Source of the DNA: Cryobacterium sp.
GTDB lineage: Bacteria > Actinomycetota > Actinomycetes > Actinomycetales > Microbacteriaceae
Direction of reading: 5' to 3'
Assembly (NCBI RefSeq): GCF_026786305.1
Contig: NZ_JAJAYI010000089.1
Coordinates: 26,841 to 90,840, forward strand
DNA: 64,000 bases
Shown: piece by piece, positions 1 to 8,313 of the stretch
How positions within the stretch are numbered: the stretch's first letter is position 1
Layout: every line of letters begins with the position of its first letter
Notes under the pieces: model-generated
The model's input: the letters and a program-made list of their open reading frames with translations, nothing else
What the model was told of the DNA's origin: nothing
Database searches by the model: none
Made by a program: the position numbers and the translations under genes

Positions 1-291
1 GCGGCCGAGACGGGCAACACGATCGTGCTCGCTGCCATCGGCTCGGCGGTGCTGATTCTGGTGCCCATCGGGCACACCAGCGGGCGCCGCATTCTGGCCT
101 GGTCGCCGCCCGTGTGGACCGGCCTGACCGTCGTCACCTACGGAATTCTGTTCGCGGCACTCGCCCCGATGGTCGAGCAATTGCGGAGCGAGGGCACCGG
201 GCTGGCGCTGGGGATCTCTGCTGGAACCTTTGCCGCGTTGTGCGCGAGTGCGTGGGCCTGGCAGCGGTTCGTCGTGCCGACCCAGCGCTAG
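1..291 (+). CDS. C-terminal end of a multi-pass membrane protein (partial)
   Basis: The reading frame is open from the first base of the window and stops with TAG at 289-291, so only the last 96 residues are seen and the true start lies outside. Three hydrophobic stretches are visible (about residues 9-25, 37-58 and 69-90 of the fragment), separated by short polar links, so this is an integral membrane protein. No motif identifies the family. It lies 26 bases upstream of the Ppx/GppA-type phosphatase in the same direction and may be cotranscribed with it. Function unknown. Confidence 0.6.
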   Translation, partial: AAETGNTIVLAAIGSAVLILVPIGHTSGRRILAWSPPVWTGLTVVTYGILFAALAPMVEQLRSEGTGLALGISAGTFAALCASAWAWQRFVVPTQR

Positions 292-317
292 GCCGCCGCA
301 GGCTGTATCGTACACAT

Positions 318-1244
318 GTGCGCCTAGGAGTTCTCGACGTCGGTTCAAATACCGTCCACCTGCTGGTTGTCGACGCGCACGAAGGCGCCCCGCCGGTGCC
401 GATGGCTGCCGACAAGAGCGTGCTGCGCCTCATGCGCTACATCACTCCCGAGGGCGCCATCAACGACGAGGGTGTCGCGGCGGTTCTTTCCGCGGTGCAA
501 CACGCAGCGAATGTCGCCCAGCAGCACAACATCGACGAACTGCTGCCGTTCGCCACCTCGGCGTTGCGCGACGCGACCAACGGACCCGAACTGCTGGACC
601 GGGTCGAACGGGAAACCGGTGTCGCCCTGCAGGTGTTGTCGGGCGAAGACGAGGCCCGACTGACCTTTTTGGCCGTGCGGCGCTGGTACGGCTGGTCGGC
701 CGGCAATATCCTCCTGTTCGACATCGGCGGCGGGTCTCTCGAGATCGCCGCTGGTGGCAGCGAATTTCCTGAGGTCGCCCTCTCGCTCCCGCTCGGCGCC
801 GGACGCAGTACGATCGGCTTTCTGCACCACGATCCTCCACTGCCGCAAGAGGTAGCGGCGCTTCGCAAGCACGCGGCATCCGTCCTGCGCGATGCGGTCG
901 GTGCGTTCGTGCATTTGCCGACCCCGCAACACATTGTCGGGTCGTCGAAGGCGATCCGTTCGCTGGCCCGACTGGCCGGCACGACCTCGGACGGCGTGGG
1001 TGCCGCCGACCGACTGCGCCTCGGTCGCGCTGGGCTCGAAGACTGGGTGCCGCGTCTGGCCCGCATTCCGGCCGAAGCAAGACCGGCGCTGCCCGGCATC
1101 ACCGCCGACCGCACCTTTCAGATCGTGGCCGGCGGCATCGTGCTCGGCGCGGCGATGGCCGCGTTCGGGGCTGCGGAGCTCGAGGTATCACCCTGGGCAT
1201 TGCGCGAGGGCGTTATTCTGCGGTACCTCGACCGCCTGCGCTGA
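318..1244 (+). CDS. Ppx/GppA family exopolyphosphatase
   Basis: Predicted 308-residue enzyme of the ASKHA superfamily that hydrolyses inorganic polyphosphate or pppGpp in the cytosol. The N-terminal phosphate loop LDVGSNTVHLLVVD (about residues 4-17), the FATSALRDATN motif, GEDEAR and the second phosphate-binding loop FDIGGGSLEIA are all present, so the catalytic core looks intact. The length matches the short actinobacterial Ppx/GppA paralogues that lack the C-terminal HD domain. The GTG at 318 is chosen because it places the family motif at the N-terminus; an ATG at 114 in the same frame would add 68 residues overlapping the upstream gene and is unlikely. Ppx and GppA activities cannot be told apart from sequence alone. 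Confidence 0.88.
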   Translation: MRLGVLDVGSNTVHLLVVDAHEGAPPVPMAADKSVLRLMRYITPEGAINDEGVAAVLSAVQHAANVAQQHNIDELLPFATSALRDATNGPELLDRVERETGVALQVLSGEDEARLTFLAVRRWYGWSAGNILLFDIGGGSLEIAAGGSEFPEVALSLPLGAGRSTIGFLHHDPPLPQEVAALRKHAASVLRDAVGAFVHLPTPQHIVGSSKAIRSLARLAGTTSDGVGAADRLRLGRAGLEDWVPRLARIPAEARPALPGITADRTFQIVAGGIVLGAAMAAFGAAELEVSPWALREGVILRYLDRLR

Positions 1245-1290
1245 TCGGCACGAGCATTTCCGGTCACACCGACCTTCCGGAGGAACTCTG

Positions 1291-1551
1291 ATGCGAAGAC
1301 TGACCGCCGGCCTGTTCATATCGATTGATGGCGTGGTTGAATCACCCAACCTCTGGCAATTCGACAGCGTCGACGCGGAACTGGGCACTGAAATGACGGC
1401 CATGATGCATCGCGTCGACAGGGTGTTACTCGGCCGGGTCGGCTACGAACAGTGAGCCGGCCCTTGGCCGCACACCGAGTACGACGATCCGTTCGGCGCC
1501 TTCATCGATGAGGGCAACGCCCTGCTCACCGACGGCCTGCGCATCGACTGA
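1291..1551 (+). pseudogene. Dihydrofolate-reductase-like (RibD C-terminal domain) protein, broken
   Basis: An ATG at 1291 with a preceding GGAGGAA starts a frame whose beginning (MRRLTAGLFISIDGVVE, later DRVLLGRVGYEQ) is typical of the YyaP/RibD-C dihydrofolate-reductase-like family, which usually runs about 180-200 residues. TGA at 1453-1455 stops it after 54 residues. The same frame then continues recognisably (AGPWPHTEYDDPFGAFIDEG) to another stop at 1549-1551. The C-terminal half of the domain is not recognisable downstream. It is therefore a decayed gene, with an in-frame nonsense codon and 3' loss. A base-calling error could explain the first stop but not the missing C-terminus. Confidence 0.7.
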
Positions 1552-1688
1552 CGCGGCGCTGCCCAGAATCTGAGAGACGGGACACCGCCATAACCGCGTA
1601 CCCCAGGCCGATCGAGCTGCAACAGCTGCAACGCGGCCTCGCCGGTGACCGGGGCGCACGTGTGCCCCGGCCACCATTCATTGATTGG

Positions 1689-1997
1689 TCAGTCCTGTGT
1701 GCCGTCTTCGACGGCGACGCCGTTGATGTCGTCGCTCGTGTTGTCGGTACCAGACCCGGTGCCAGATTCCGTGGTGGACTCCACGCCGGTTTCGTCGGCG
1801 GTTTCGCCGTCGTTGCTGCCGTCTTCGACCTCGTTCTGCACGTTGCCGGTGTCGGCCGACGTCGCGGCGGGTTCAACGCTCGAGGAGGACGGGCTGGCGG
1901 GAGTGGCCTGGGCTCCGGCGGTGAGGGTGATGCCGCCGACGACGGCCAGCGCCACGGCCAGTGCTGCGCCGCTGCCAATTTTCATCTTCTTCTGCAT
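1689..1997 (-). CDS. Small acidic secreted protein, unknown function
   Basis: Predicted 102-residue protein. The N-terminus has a classical Sec signal: basic MQKKMK, a hydrophobic core of about 18 residues and an AGAQA cleavage site near residue 30. The mature part is low in complexity, rich in Ser, Thr, Gly, Asp and Glu, strongly acidic, and without cysteines or a cell-wall anchor. It lies 104 bases downstream of the decayed sensor kinase and in the same direction, a place where related gene clusters often carry a small secreted accessory protein. That link is inference. An alternative start at MKIGSG, four codons in, would also keep the signal peptide. Confidence 0.55.
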   Translation of the reverse strand: MQKKMKIGSGAALAVALAVVGGITLTAGAQATPASPSSSSVEPAATSADTGNVQNEVEDGSNDGETADETGVESTTESGTGSGTDNTSDDINGVAVEDGTQD

Positions 1998-2100
1998 GGT
2001 GTGTGCCTTTCGAGAGTGGGCTCCGCGACTGCGGGGCCATATTTCGACGTTAGAGCGGGGCAGGTGAGATGAGCGTGAGAGCCAGTCCGGCGCAGTCGGA

Positions 2101-3053
2101 TTACGGGCGGAGTGGAAGGTTCACCGTGACACTCGTACCGACGCCGGCCTGCGAGGTGATCGTGATGCGGCCATCGTGTGCCTGGATGATCTGCTGCACC
2201 AGGCCGAGGCCGAGGCCGAGGCCGTGCCCGGGGTGGGATCGGGCCCGGTCGGATCGCCAAAAACGGTCGACGACGTGCTGCAGGTCGTTGTCGTCATGCC
2301 GATTCCGGTGTCACGCACGGTGATCCTGCCGGTGCCGTTCTGGGTGTCGGTGCCGACGGTGACGGTGCCCGGCGTCGGGGTGAGCTTGAGGGCGTTGTCG
2401 ACGACGTTGCCGATCGCTCGCGCGAGCAACGCCGGGGAGCCCAGAACGACCGTGGCCCTTCCCCGGCCAGCAACCAGCCGAGCGGCATCCGCGGGGTTGC
2501 TTACGCGCGCGTCGATATCGTGCCGGACGACCTCGTTCAGGTCGACGAGTTCGTAGGTTTTCTTGAGCTCGGTTCCGGCGCCGCGGGAAAGTAACAGCAG
2601 GTCGTTGGCGAGTAGGGTCAGCCCGTCGACGGCTTCCAGGGCGGTCTGCATCGCCGGCTCCTACTCGGCGGGGGTGCGGGTTGTGAGCAGAGCGAGTTCC
2701 AGTTCGCCCTGAATGATGCTGAGCGGGCTGCGCATCTCGTGGGAAGCGCCATCGACGAAGCGTTGCTGCAGATCGTAGCTTTTCTGCACCGGCGCGAGGG
2801 CTGCGCGTGCCATGACAAAGCTGGAAATGGGTATCAGAACTATGAGCACGGCGTAGAGCACGAGCAAACCGGCACGGAGGTTGGCGAAGCCCTGCTCCGC
2901 CGCGTTGAGCGCGCCGGCACCATCGGATTCGGCCGCGTCGAAATCAAAGGTACCCGTGACGAAAACGTAAATTCCCACGGCAAAAGCGGCGAACAGCACC
3001 AGCTGTACCACCGTGTAGGTCACGGTGAGTCGAACAATCGCGCGGCGAAACAT
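2101..3053 (-). pseudogene. Two-component sensor histidine kinase, disrupted by a nonsense codon and a frameshift
   Basis: The remnant encodes a full EnvZ/CssS-like kinase: two membrane helices (about residues 10-34 and 60-82), a HAMP-like linker, an H box (FVDGASHEMRSPL, His about 105), an N box (GNVVDNALKLTP) and a G1 box ending DTGIGM. An in-frame TAG at 2661-2663 interrupts it after LLTTRTPAE, where relatives continue without a gap. After DTGIGM (about 2295-2300) the protein is found only in another frame, HDDNDLQHVVDRFWR through GLGLGLGLVQQ to VNLPLRP and a TAA at 2101. Two independent lesions argue for true decay. The start overlaps the stop of the regulator gene (TGATG). Confidence 0.82.
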
Positions 3054-3733
3054 CAACGATCCGCATGGATCAGGTATCCGGCGCCGCGCCGGGTTTCGAT
3101 GATGTCGGCTTCACCCGGTGCGGTCAGCTTCTGCCGGAGGTAGCGGATGTAGGTTTGTACGACGTTACTGAACCCGTCGTAGTTGCTGTCCCATGCATGA
3201 TCTATCAGCTCGGTGGCGCTGATAATGGTGCCCGCGTTGCGCATCAGATATTCGAGAACGGCGAATTCCTTCGCCGTCAATTCGATCGTGCGTCCCGCAC
3301 GCTTTGCGGTGCGGGTGGCCGGGTCGAGGGTGACTCCCTGCGCCTGGAGCATGGGTGCGTGTGCGCGCGGTGATCGTCGAAGCAGTGCGCGCACGCGGGC
3401 CAGCAGCTCGACGAGGTGGAACGGCTTGACGATATAGTCGTCAGCGCCGGCGTCGAGGCCCTCCACCTTGGTGCGCATGGAATCCAGTGCGGTGAGCATC
3501 AGCACCGGCACGTTCTTATCTATCAAGCGGATGCGTCGGCACACGTCCATCCCTCCGCCCGGCAGTCCCGGGAGCATTAGGTCGAGAATGACCAGATCGT
3601 ACGTTTCAATTTCGAAGGCCTGCAGCCCGTCCGGGGCTGTGTGGGCAATATCCACGGCATAGCCGGATTCCGTGAGGGTGCGACGGATGACATCCGCGAT
3701 GCGCACGTCATCCTCAGTCACGAGCACCTTCAC
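3053..3733 (-). CDS. OmpR/PhoB-family response regulator, partner of the broken kinase
   Basis: Cytosolic DNA-binding regulator of 226 residues with an N-terminal receiver domain (acidic pair at EDD, phosphoacceptor Asp51 in VILDLMLPG, Lys in IVKPF) and a C-terminal winged helix (LTAKEFAVLEYLM to TRRGAGYLI). The GTG at 3733 is chosen because VKVLVTEDD matches family N-termini; an upstream start at 3817 would add 28 residues without family support. The gene appears intact and is coupled to the downstream kinase by a one-base stop/start overlap, but that kinase is a pseudogene. The regulator may therefore be an orphan, or be phosphorylated by another kinase such as the one at 5.5-6.6 kb. Confidence 0.85.
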   Translation of the reverse strand: MKVLVTEDDVRIADVIRRTLTESGYAVDIAHTAPDGLQAFEIETYDLVILDLMLPGLPGGGMDVCRRIRLIDKNVPVLMLTALDSMRTKVEGLDAGADDYIVKPFHLVELLARVRALLRRSPRAHAPMLQAQGVTLDPATRTAKRAGRTIELTAKEFAVLEYLMRNAGTIISATELIDHAWDSNYDGFSNVVQTYIRYLRQKLTAPGEADIIETRRGAGYLIHADR

Positions 3734-3865
3734 ACGGTGACCGACGTGACCCGTTGTAGACGGATCGTGAGCACATTGACGGTCATGTCCTCGACCCTGG
3801 GGTGCCGTCGATGACACCAGGATGAGACGCCTCAGAACCGCTGCCGCAGAACGGTAGGTCGATGG

Positions 3866-4528
3866 TCACGCGCGAGACTTCTGTCGGTGAGTAACGGTGG
3901 CTCTGATGAGGACCGGAACCACAGAGATCACGACGATCCCGATCAGCACGAGATCAATGTACCGTGCCGCGAATGCAGCGACTCCGGGGACGTGAGCCAG
4001 CCCGAAGCCCAGGAGCACGACCGCGCTCGTCCACAGCACAGCGCCGACGATGTTGAACATCGTGAACACGCGCCGCGGCATCTTGCCGACACCGGCCGCG
4101 ACGGGAGCAAAGGTGCGCACGACGGGCACGAAGCGGGCGATCGTGACGGCCGCCGGGCCAAACCGATCAAAGAAGCCCTGGGTTCGTGCGACGCTCTTGC
4201 GGCTGAAGAGACCGGAATCGCGACGGTCGAAGATCCTCCGGCCCGACGTGCGCCCGATGATGTAGCCGAGCTGATCGCCCATCGCGGCGGACAGGGCAAT
4301 GGCCGGGATGACAACCCAGAGCGGCTGGCTGATAACACCGCTGAGAGTGAGAACACCGGTGAAGAACAACAGGGTATCGCCGGGGAGGAAGAACCCGACG
4401 AGCAGGCCGGTCTCCACGAAGACGATGGCGCAGACGCCAGCGAGGCCCCAGACGCCGGCACCCGCGATCACCGATTGTGGATCAAGGAATCCAGACGCGG
4501 AGAGTGCGGTAACGATCATAGTTTTCAT
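3866..4528 (-). CDS. DedA family membrane protein
   Basis: Predicted 220-residue polytopic membrane protein. It carries the family blocks ETGLLVGFFLPGDTLLF, GDQLGYIIGRTSGRRIF and ARFVPVVRTFAPVAAG followed by GKMPRRVF. DedA proteins are half-transporter-like membrane proteins, and some members (UptA) recycle undecaprenyl phosphate across the membrane. The Arg in FVPVVRTFAP and the acidic residues in the first block, which matter in DedA function, are kept. The ATG at 4528 is chosen over an in-frame start at 4585 because the extension lacks family similarity. It sits 64 bases downstream of a membrane protein and 133 bases upstream of a response regulator in a cluster that also has a PAP2 phosphatase, which fits an envelope lipid role. 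Confidence 0.85.
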   Translation of the reverse strand: MKTMIVTALSASGFLDPQSVIAGAGVWGLAGVCAIVFVETGLLVGFFLPGDTLLFFTGVLTLSGVISQPLWVVIPAIALSAAMGDQLGYIIGRTSGRRIFDRRDSGLFSRKSVARTQGFFDRFGPAAVTIARFVPVVRTFAPVAAGVGKMPRRVFTMFNIVGAVLWTSAVVLLGFGLAHVPGVAAFAARYIDLVLIGIVVISVVPVLIRATVTHRQKSRA

Positions 4529-4592
4529 GCTGCAGGGGCTCTCTATGAAATTCCTGAGGAGGGGCCGGGGATCCGCTGCCCGCACTCTGGAT

Positions 4593-5396
4593 TTAGACGG
4601 TCGTCGTCAGCTGTGCGTCCGCCGTGCGAGAGCGGCGGGTGAGGGCGATCACCAGCATGAGAATCACGGCCAGAAAGAGCACACTCGTTGCTGTGGTCCC
4701 GAGCCCCAGCCCGCCGTCGGCGAGGGGCTGGGAGAGCAGGTCGCCCGTGGACGCGCCCAGCGGGCGGGTCAGGATGTATGCGATCCAGAAGGCGAGCACG
4801 GCGTTGAGGTGAAAGACGAAGTACGCCACGGCGACCAGGGCGATGGCTGCAGCAAAGACGAGAAGGGCGACGAAGAAACCGAGATTCAACCCCTCGGCGA
4901 CGAGGTCACCCGCCGCTGTGCCGAGGGCGAACGTGAACAACACGGCCAGCCAGTAGAACGCCTCCCGGCGAAGCGTGAAGATGGAGTGGATGGAGAGGGT
5001 CTTCTCCGAGATAGCCCAGACGGTGAATATCGCGGCCAGGGCCACGGCGAAGACGACCGTCGTGACCCACAGGGGTACGCCGAGGCTGTCGGTGAGATTA
5101 TCGGTGATGAGGGTGCCCACGACACTGATCAGCACCACCGCCAGCCAATAGATGGCCGGGGTGTACTTGTGCAGTGTGAACTGCACGCCCAGTGCGGCGA
5201 CGAGCAGTACCGTCATGATGATCGAGGTGATCGTGAGGCCCAGACCGAGGTCAACGTTCAAGAAGTCCGCTGCGGTCTCCCCCACGGTGGTCGCGAGCAC
5301 TTTGATCACCCAGAAGATGAGGGTCACCTCGGGCACCTTGGTCAGAATGTGCCGCAACGGTGAAACGGTGATGGAAAGGGTTGAGGTCGTGGACAA
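4593..5396 (-). CDS. COG4705-like membrane protein with four internal repeats
   Basis: Predicted 267-residue integral membrane protein with about eight hydrophobic segments. Four copies of a motif with an aromatic/Trp pair, a Gly six to eight residues later and then D-x-L are visible: FWVIKVLATTVGETAADFL, YWLAVVLISVVGTLITDNL, YWLAVLFTFALGTAAGDLV and FWIAYILTRPLGASTGDLL. This resembles the uncharacterised repeat-containing membrane family COG4705; the assignment is from memory of the motif. TTG at 5396 follows a strong AGGAGG at five-base spacing, which decides the start. It lies 149 bases downstream of the intact sensor kinase, so it may be a target of that system. Function unknown. Confidence 0.7.
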   Translation of the reverse strand: MSTTSTLSITVSPLRHILTKVPEVTLIFWVIKVLATTVGETAADFLNVDLGLGLTITSIIMTVLLVAALGVQFTLHKYTPAIYWLAVVLISVVGTLITDNLTDSLGVPLWVTTVVFAVALAAIFTVWAISEKTLSIHSIFTLRREAFYWLAVLFTFALGTAAGDLVAEGLNLGFFVALLVFAAAIALVAVAYFVFHLNAVLAFWIAYILTRPLGASTGDLLSQPLADGGLGLGTTATSVLFLAVILMLVIALTRRSRTADAQLTTTV

Positions 5397-5545
5397 GTGT
5401 TCCTCCTTCGATGGGGTCGGTAGAACCAGCGAACACGTCGACGTCTAAGACTTCTCACAGAAGCGATCCACGGGCACCGGGATCCACGAATGTGCGGTCA
5501 TTTCGCGGTCCCGGTGAGAACGTACTCGTAGATCGCGGCTAAGGT

Positions 5546-6553
5546 TCAGGCCTGCTTCGACCGCGGAATGGTGAGCCTGATCGCTGTGCCAGCGTCGCAA
5601 CTGTCGACGACGTTCACGGATCCGCCGTAGCGCACCGCGATTTCCCGCACGAGAGACAGGCCGATACCAAAACCGGTTCGGGCATCGCCACCGCCATCCA
5701 CAGCAGTTCCGGAGTGCGCGAACCGATCAAAAATACGGGCGGGGTCAATACCTTGAATTCCGGGGCCGCGGTCGCGCACCGTGACCGACACTGTCTTCTT
5801 GGTCACGGATACGTCCACAGAGATGACCGATCCACTGGGAGCGAACCGCACAGCGTTGTCCAGTAGGGCCACAACGCACCGGGTCATGCCGGATGTTGGC
5901 ACACGCGCGAACGCGGGCTCCGGAGCATCCAATTCAATGGTGATGTGTTTCTCGACAGCAATGAGCGCCATTGACTGCACGGCGGCGTCAACCGCAGCGG
6001 GTACATTGATGACGACAGTGTCATTCACCGCAGCGCCGCCGATTTCCGCCGATTCGAGAAGATCGTTCACGATGTGGATGAGGTCTTTCGCATCGTGGCG
6101 CAGCTCCGCGACGACCGCGGAGGACGGGTCGCCTGCAGACAGGGCGCGTTGCAGAATTTGCAGGCGGGCGTCGAGCACAGCGAGTGGGGTTCGGAGTTCG
6201 TGGCTCGCGTCGGCGACAAAGGCCCGCTGGATGCGTAGCACCTCGCCGAGGGGTTGCACGGCCCGCCCGGTGACCAGCCAGCTCATCACGCCGGCCAGAA
6301 TGATCAGGGCCACGCCCAATACCGTCGCAGCGCGCAGAAGCCCGATGGCGCTGACCTGCAGGTTGTCGGTGTCCGGCACCGGTTCAAACAGCTCACCGGG
6401 CGAGATTTCGGACAGGATGTAAACGAACACGGCAACGATGACGACCGCGACAACGGCGGCGCAGGCGATCGCGATTCGGGTGCCGACGATACGTGACGCC
6501 CGACGAATGGCCAGGGTGTCGCTGTCGACGATGGGGAGTTTCCTGCGGGTCAT
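5546..6553 (-). CDS. Two-component sensor histidine kinase
   Basis: Predicted 335-residue membrane kinase. Two transmembrane helices (about residues 27-48 and 71-94) flank a very short extracytoplasmic loop, followed by an H box with His118 (VADASHELRTPLAVL), an N box (ALLDNAVRFAP), a G1 box (RDRGPGIQG), an F box (IFDRFAH) and a G2 box (TGFGIGLSLV). All ATP-binding motifs look intact. The loop of about 20 residues suggests intramembrane sensing, as in kinases that respond to envelope-active compounds; this is inference. It overlaps the end of its response regulator by ATGA, so the two are translationally coupled. The organisation PAP2–regulator–kinase suggests it monitors the state of the membrane or cell wall. 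Confidence 0.9.
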   Translation of the reverse strand: MTRRKLPIVDSDTLAIRRASRIVGTRIAIACAAVVAVVIVAVFVYILSEISPGELFEPVPDTDNLQVSAIGLLRAATVLGVALIILAGVMSWLVTGRAVQPLGEVLRIQRAFVADASHELRTPLAVLDARLQILQRALSAGDPSSAVVAELRHDAKDLIHIVNDLLESAEIGGAAVNDTVVINVPAAVDAAVQSMALIAVEKHITIELDAPEPAFARVPTSGMTRCVVALLDNAVRFAPSGSVISVDVSVTKKTVSVTVRDRGPGIQGIDPARIFDRFAHSGTAVDGGGDARTGFGIGLSLVREIAVRYGGSVNVVDSCDAGTAIRLTIPRSKQA

Positions 6554-7209
6554 GGTTGTCCCAGGCGGTAGCCCTGGCCGCGCACGGTGAGGACGATGTT
6601 GGTATCTGTCTTGCGCCGAAGGTAATGCACGTAGGTATCCACCGTTCCGGCGGTGTCCGCGGCGCTGAAGACGGCATGCAGGATCTGCTGCCGGGAGAAC
6701 GTGCGCTGCGGGGCTTCAGCCAGGAGTTTGAGCAGCTCGTTCTCCTTGGCCGTGAGAAGGATGCGCCCGTCATACGGGGAATAGATTGTGCGACTGTCCG
6801 GATAGTACTCCCAACCACCCACGAGCAACGCGCGGCCCTCACCGGTGAACACCCGACGGATGGCTCGTAACCGGGCGAACAGTTCATCGAACTCGAACGG
6901 TTTGACGAGGTAGTCGTTGGCGCCGATGTCCAGCCCGGCCACTTTGTCGCCGGTGGTTCCGAGAGCAGTGAGAAGAAGGATGGGGGTGGTGATCAGTTTG
7001 CGGCGGAGGGCTTCGACGACGCCCAGTCCGTCCAGCGCGGGAAGGCGTCGGTCGATGACCATCACCTCGAACTCGCTGGCGAGGCCGACGGCCAAGCCTT
7101 CGGCACCGTCGGTGACCCAGGTGACATCGTAGATTTCTGTGAGCACGTCCTGAATCATTGGACCGAGCTTTGCATCGTCCTCAATCAGCAGCAGTCGGGC
7201 GCGAGTCAT
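6550..7209 (-). CDS. OmpR/PhoB-family response regulator
   Basis: Predicted 219-residue regulator. The receiver domain has the acidic pair IEDD, phosphoacceptor Asp53 (VIDRRLP) and the conserved Lys in VKPF. The C-terminal winged helix runs from LTAKENELLKLLA to LTVRGQGYRL. The ATG at 7209 is chosen because MTRARLLLIEDD fits the family; a start at 7224 would overlap the PAP2 gene upstream. It begins four bases after the PAP2 stop and ends in an ATGA overlap with the kinase, so the three genes form one operon. Likely phosphorylated by the adjacent kinase and acting on envelope genes. Confidence 0.9.
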   Translation of the reverse strand: MTRARLLLIEDDAKLGPMIQDVLTEIYDVTWVTDGAEGLAVGLASEFEVMVIDRRLPALDGLGVVEALRRKLITTPILLLTALGTTGDKVAGLDIGANDYLVKPFEFDELFARLRAIRRVFTGEGRALLVGGWEYYPDSRTIYSPYDGRILLTAKENELLKLLAEAPQRTFSRQQILHAVFSAADTAGTVDTYVHYLRRKTDTNIVLTVRGQGYRLGQP

Positions 7210-7213
7210 GATC

Positions 7214-7927
7214 TCAGCGGGCATCCGAGGCTCCTCCGTTGGCGGGTCCAGCGTGGAGGCCGGATCGACGTTCGTTCCAGTCTGACATCACCAGCAGCCA
7301 TGCAGCTTCAACCAGCGTCACGGCGGCGATCGAGTACACGATCGATGCCGCCACGTCGGACGGGTAATGCACCCCCAAATACACCCGGGAGGCTGCCGTC
7401 CCGAGCACGACAACCGCAGCCGCTGCTATCAAAAACGGGCGCCACCTCTGACCGGCCGTGGCGACGATGAAGCCCAGAAAGAAGCAGGCGGCGAAACTGG
7501 TATGTCCGCTGGGAAAGCTGAGCCCGCCCGGTTCGAGCACCAAGACGTGGGACAGGGACGGGATGTCGGGACGTGCACGGTGCACGAGTAATTTGATGGC
7601 ATCGGCGCCCAACGTGGGAATCACCACGATCAACAGGAAGCGGATCGCAGCGTGCGGTCGCCGGGTAGCCAGCAGGATCGAGCCGGTTCCCAGCAGCACC
7701 AGTATCGTCGCCACGGCCGATTCGAACAGCCAGTCGATCCCGAGCGCAACCCAGTCGAGTTGCGGGGTGTGCGCACTGTTCACCTGGCGGAGCACATCCA
7801 TTTCCATGGACGTCCAGCCGGCCGATGATTTCAACACCAACCCGCTGACGATGACTGCGAGGATGACGCCGACGGCGGGGATAGCGGTTCGTGCGAAAAG
7901 GATGCGTGGTCGGATGTCTGTGCCCAT
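7214..7927 (-). CDS. PAP2 superfamily lipid phosphatase
   Basis: Predicted 237-residue membrane phosphatase. All three PAP2 signatures are present: K-x6-RP (KLLVHRARP), PSGHTSF and SR-x5-H-x3-D (SRVYLGVHYPSD), together with five or six hydrophobic helices. Such enzymes dephosphorylate undecaprenyl pyrophosphate, phosphatidylglycerophosphate or phosphatidate at the outer face of the membrane; the substrate cannot be told from sequence. The ATG at 7927 is chosen because the in-frame upstream extension to 8065 is Arg-rich and unlike the family. It is the first gene of an operon with a two-component system, a pairing that fits a response to agents attacking lipid-linked cell-wall precursors (inference). 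Confidence 0.88.
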   Translation of the reverse strand: MGTDIRPRILFARTAIPAVGVILAVIVSGLVLKSSAGWTSMEMDVLRQVNSAHTPQLDWVALGIDWLFESAVATILVLLGTGSILLATRRPHAAIRFLLIVVIPTLGADAIKLLVHRARPDIPSLSHVLVLEPGGLSFPSGHTSFAACFFLGFIVATAGQRWRPFLIAAAAVVVLGTAASRVYLGVHYPSDVAASIVYSIAAVTLVEAAWLLVMSDWNERRSGLHAGPANGGASDAR

Positions 7928-8313
7928 GCCCCCAGAGTCACGCCTGCCGACACAGGACCTTCTAAGAAATGGCCCCCGCCGGGTCTCAGCTTCTCGGCTG
8001 ACTCGGACAACGCCACCGCGATAGTGGAATCCACACTCACCGAGTGGACGACGCCCCCGAGGCACGCACTGGCTCCCCTGGCACAGTCATAAGTCAGCCA
8101 CGATCGATGTCTCGCCAGAGAGTGGCGCATTGCTGTCGTTTTCTGCATGTTGGAGGGAGGTGAGTCCTCGTCTATGGATCGTTCACCGTGACGGACGTCG
8201 GCCCGGCATGATGGGTCCCTGAGAGCGCGGCTGGCCACCGCGCTGAACACGTTCGCGCTGCCGTTCATCGTTTAGCGGGACGAGGCGCAGAAATTGTGAA
8301 AAGCTCGCTCGGG
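7928..8313. other. 386-base intergenic region between the PAP2 gene and blh
   Basis: No convincing gene. It must hold the promoter of the PAP2–two-component operon reading leftwards. A short inverted repeat (CGCCA, five-base loop, TGGCG) lies near 8112-8126, and a GGAGGGAGG string near 8152-8160 looks like a ribosome-binding site but leads to no plausible frame. Short frames such as the one ending LNTFALPFIV near 8275 are broken and not recognisable. I see no riboswitch or tRNA. Confidence 0.5.

Noticed and set aside
1426-1978. Minus-strand frames overlapping the small acidic protein and broken reductase
   Set aside because: Pro/Arg/Ser-rich shadows; none shows a protein domain or ribosome-binding site.
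3887-5363. Long open frames on the plus strand (250 and 354 codons) antisense to the DedA and repeat membrane protein genes
   Set aside because: They mirror genes with clear families, have low-complexity Asp/Glu/Gly/Arg-rich translations typical of GC-rich antisense frames, and lack ribosome-binding sites.
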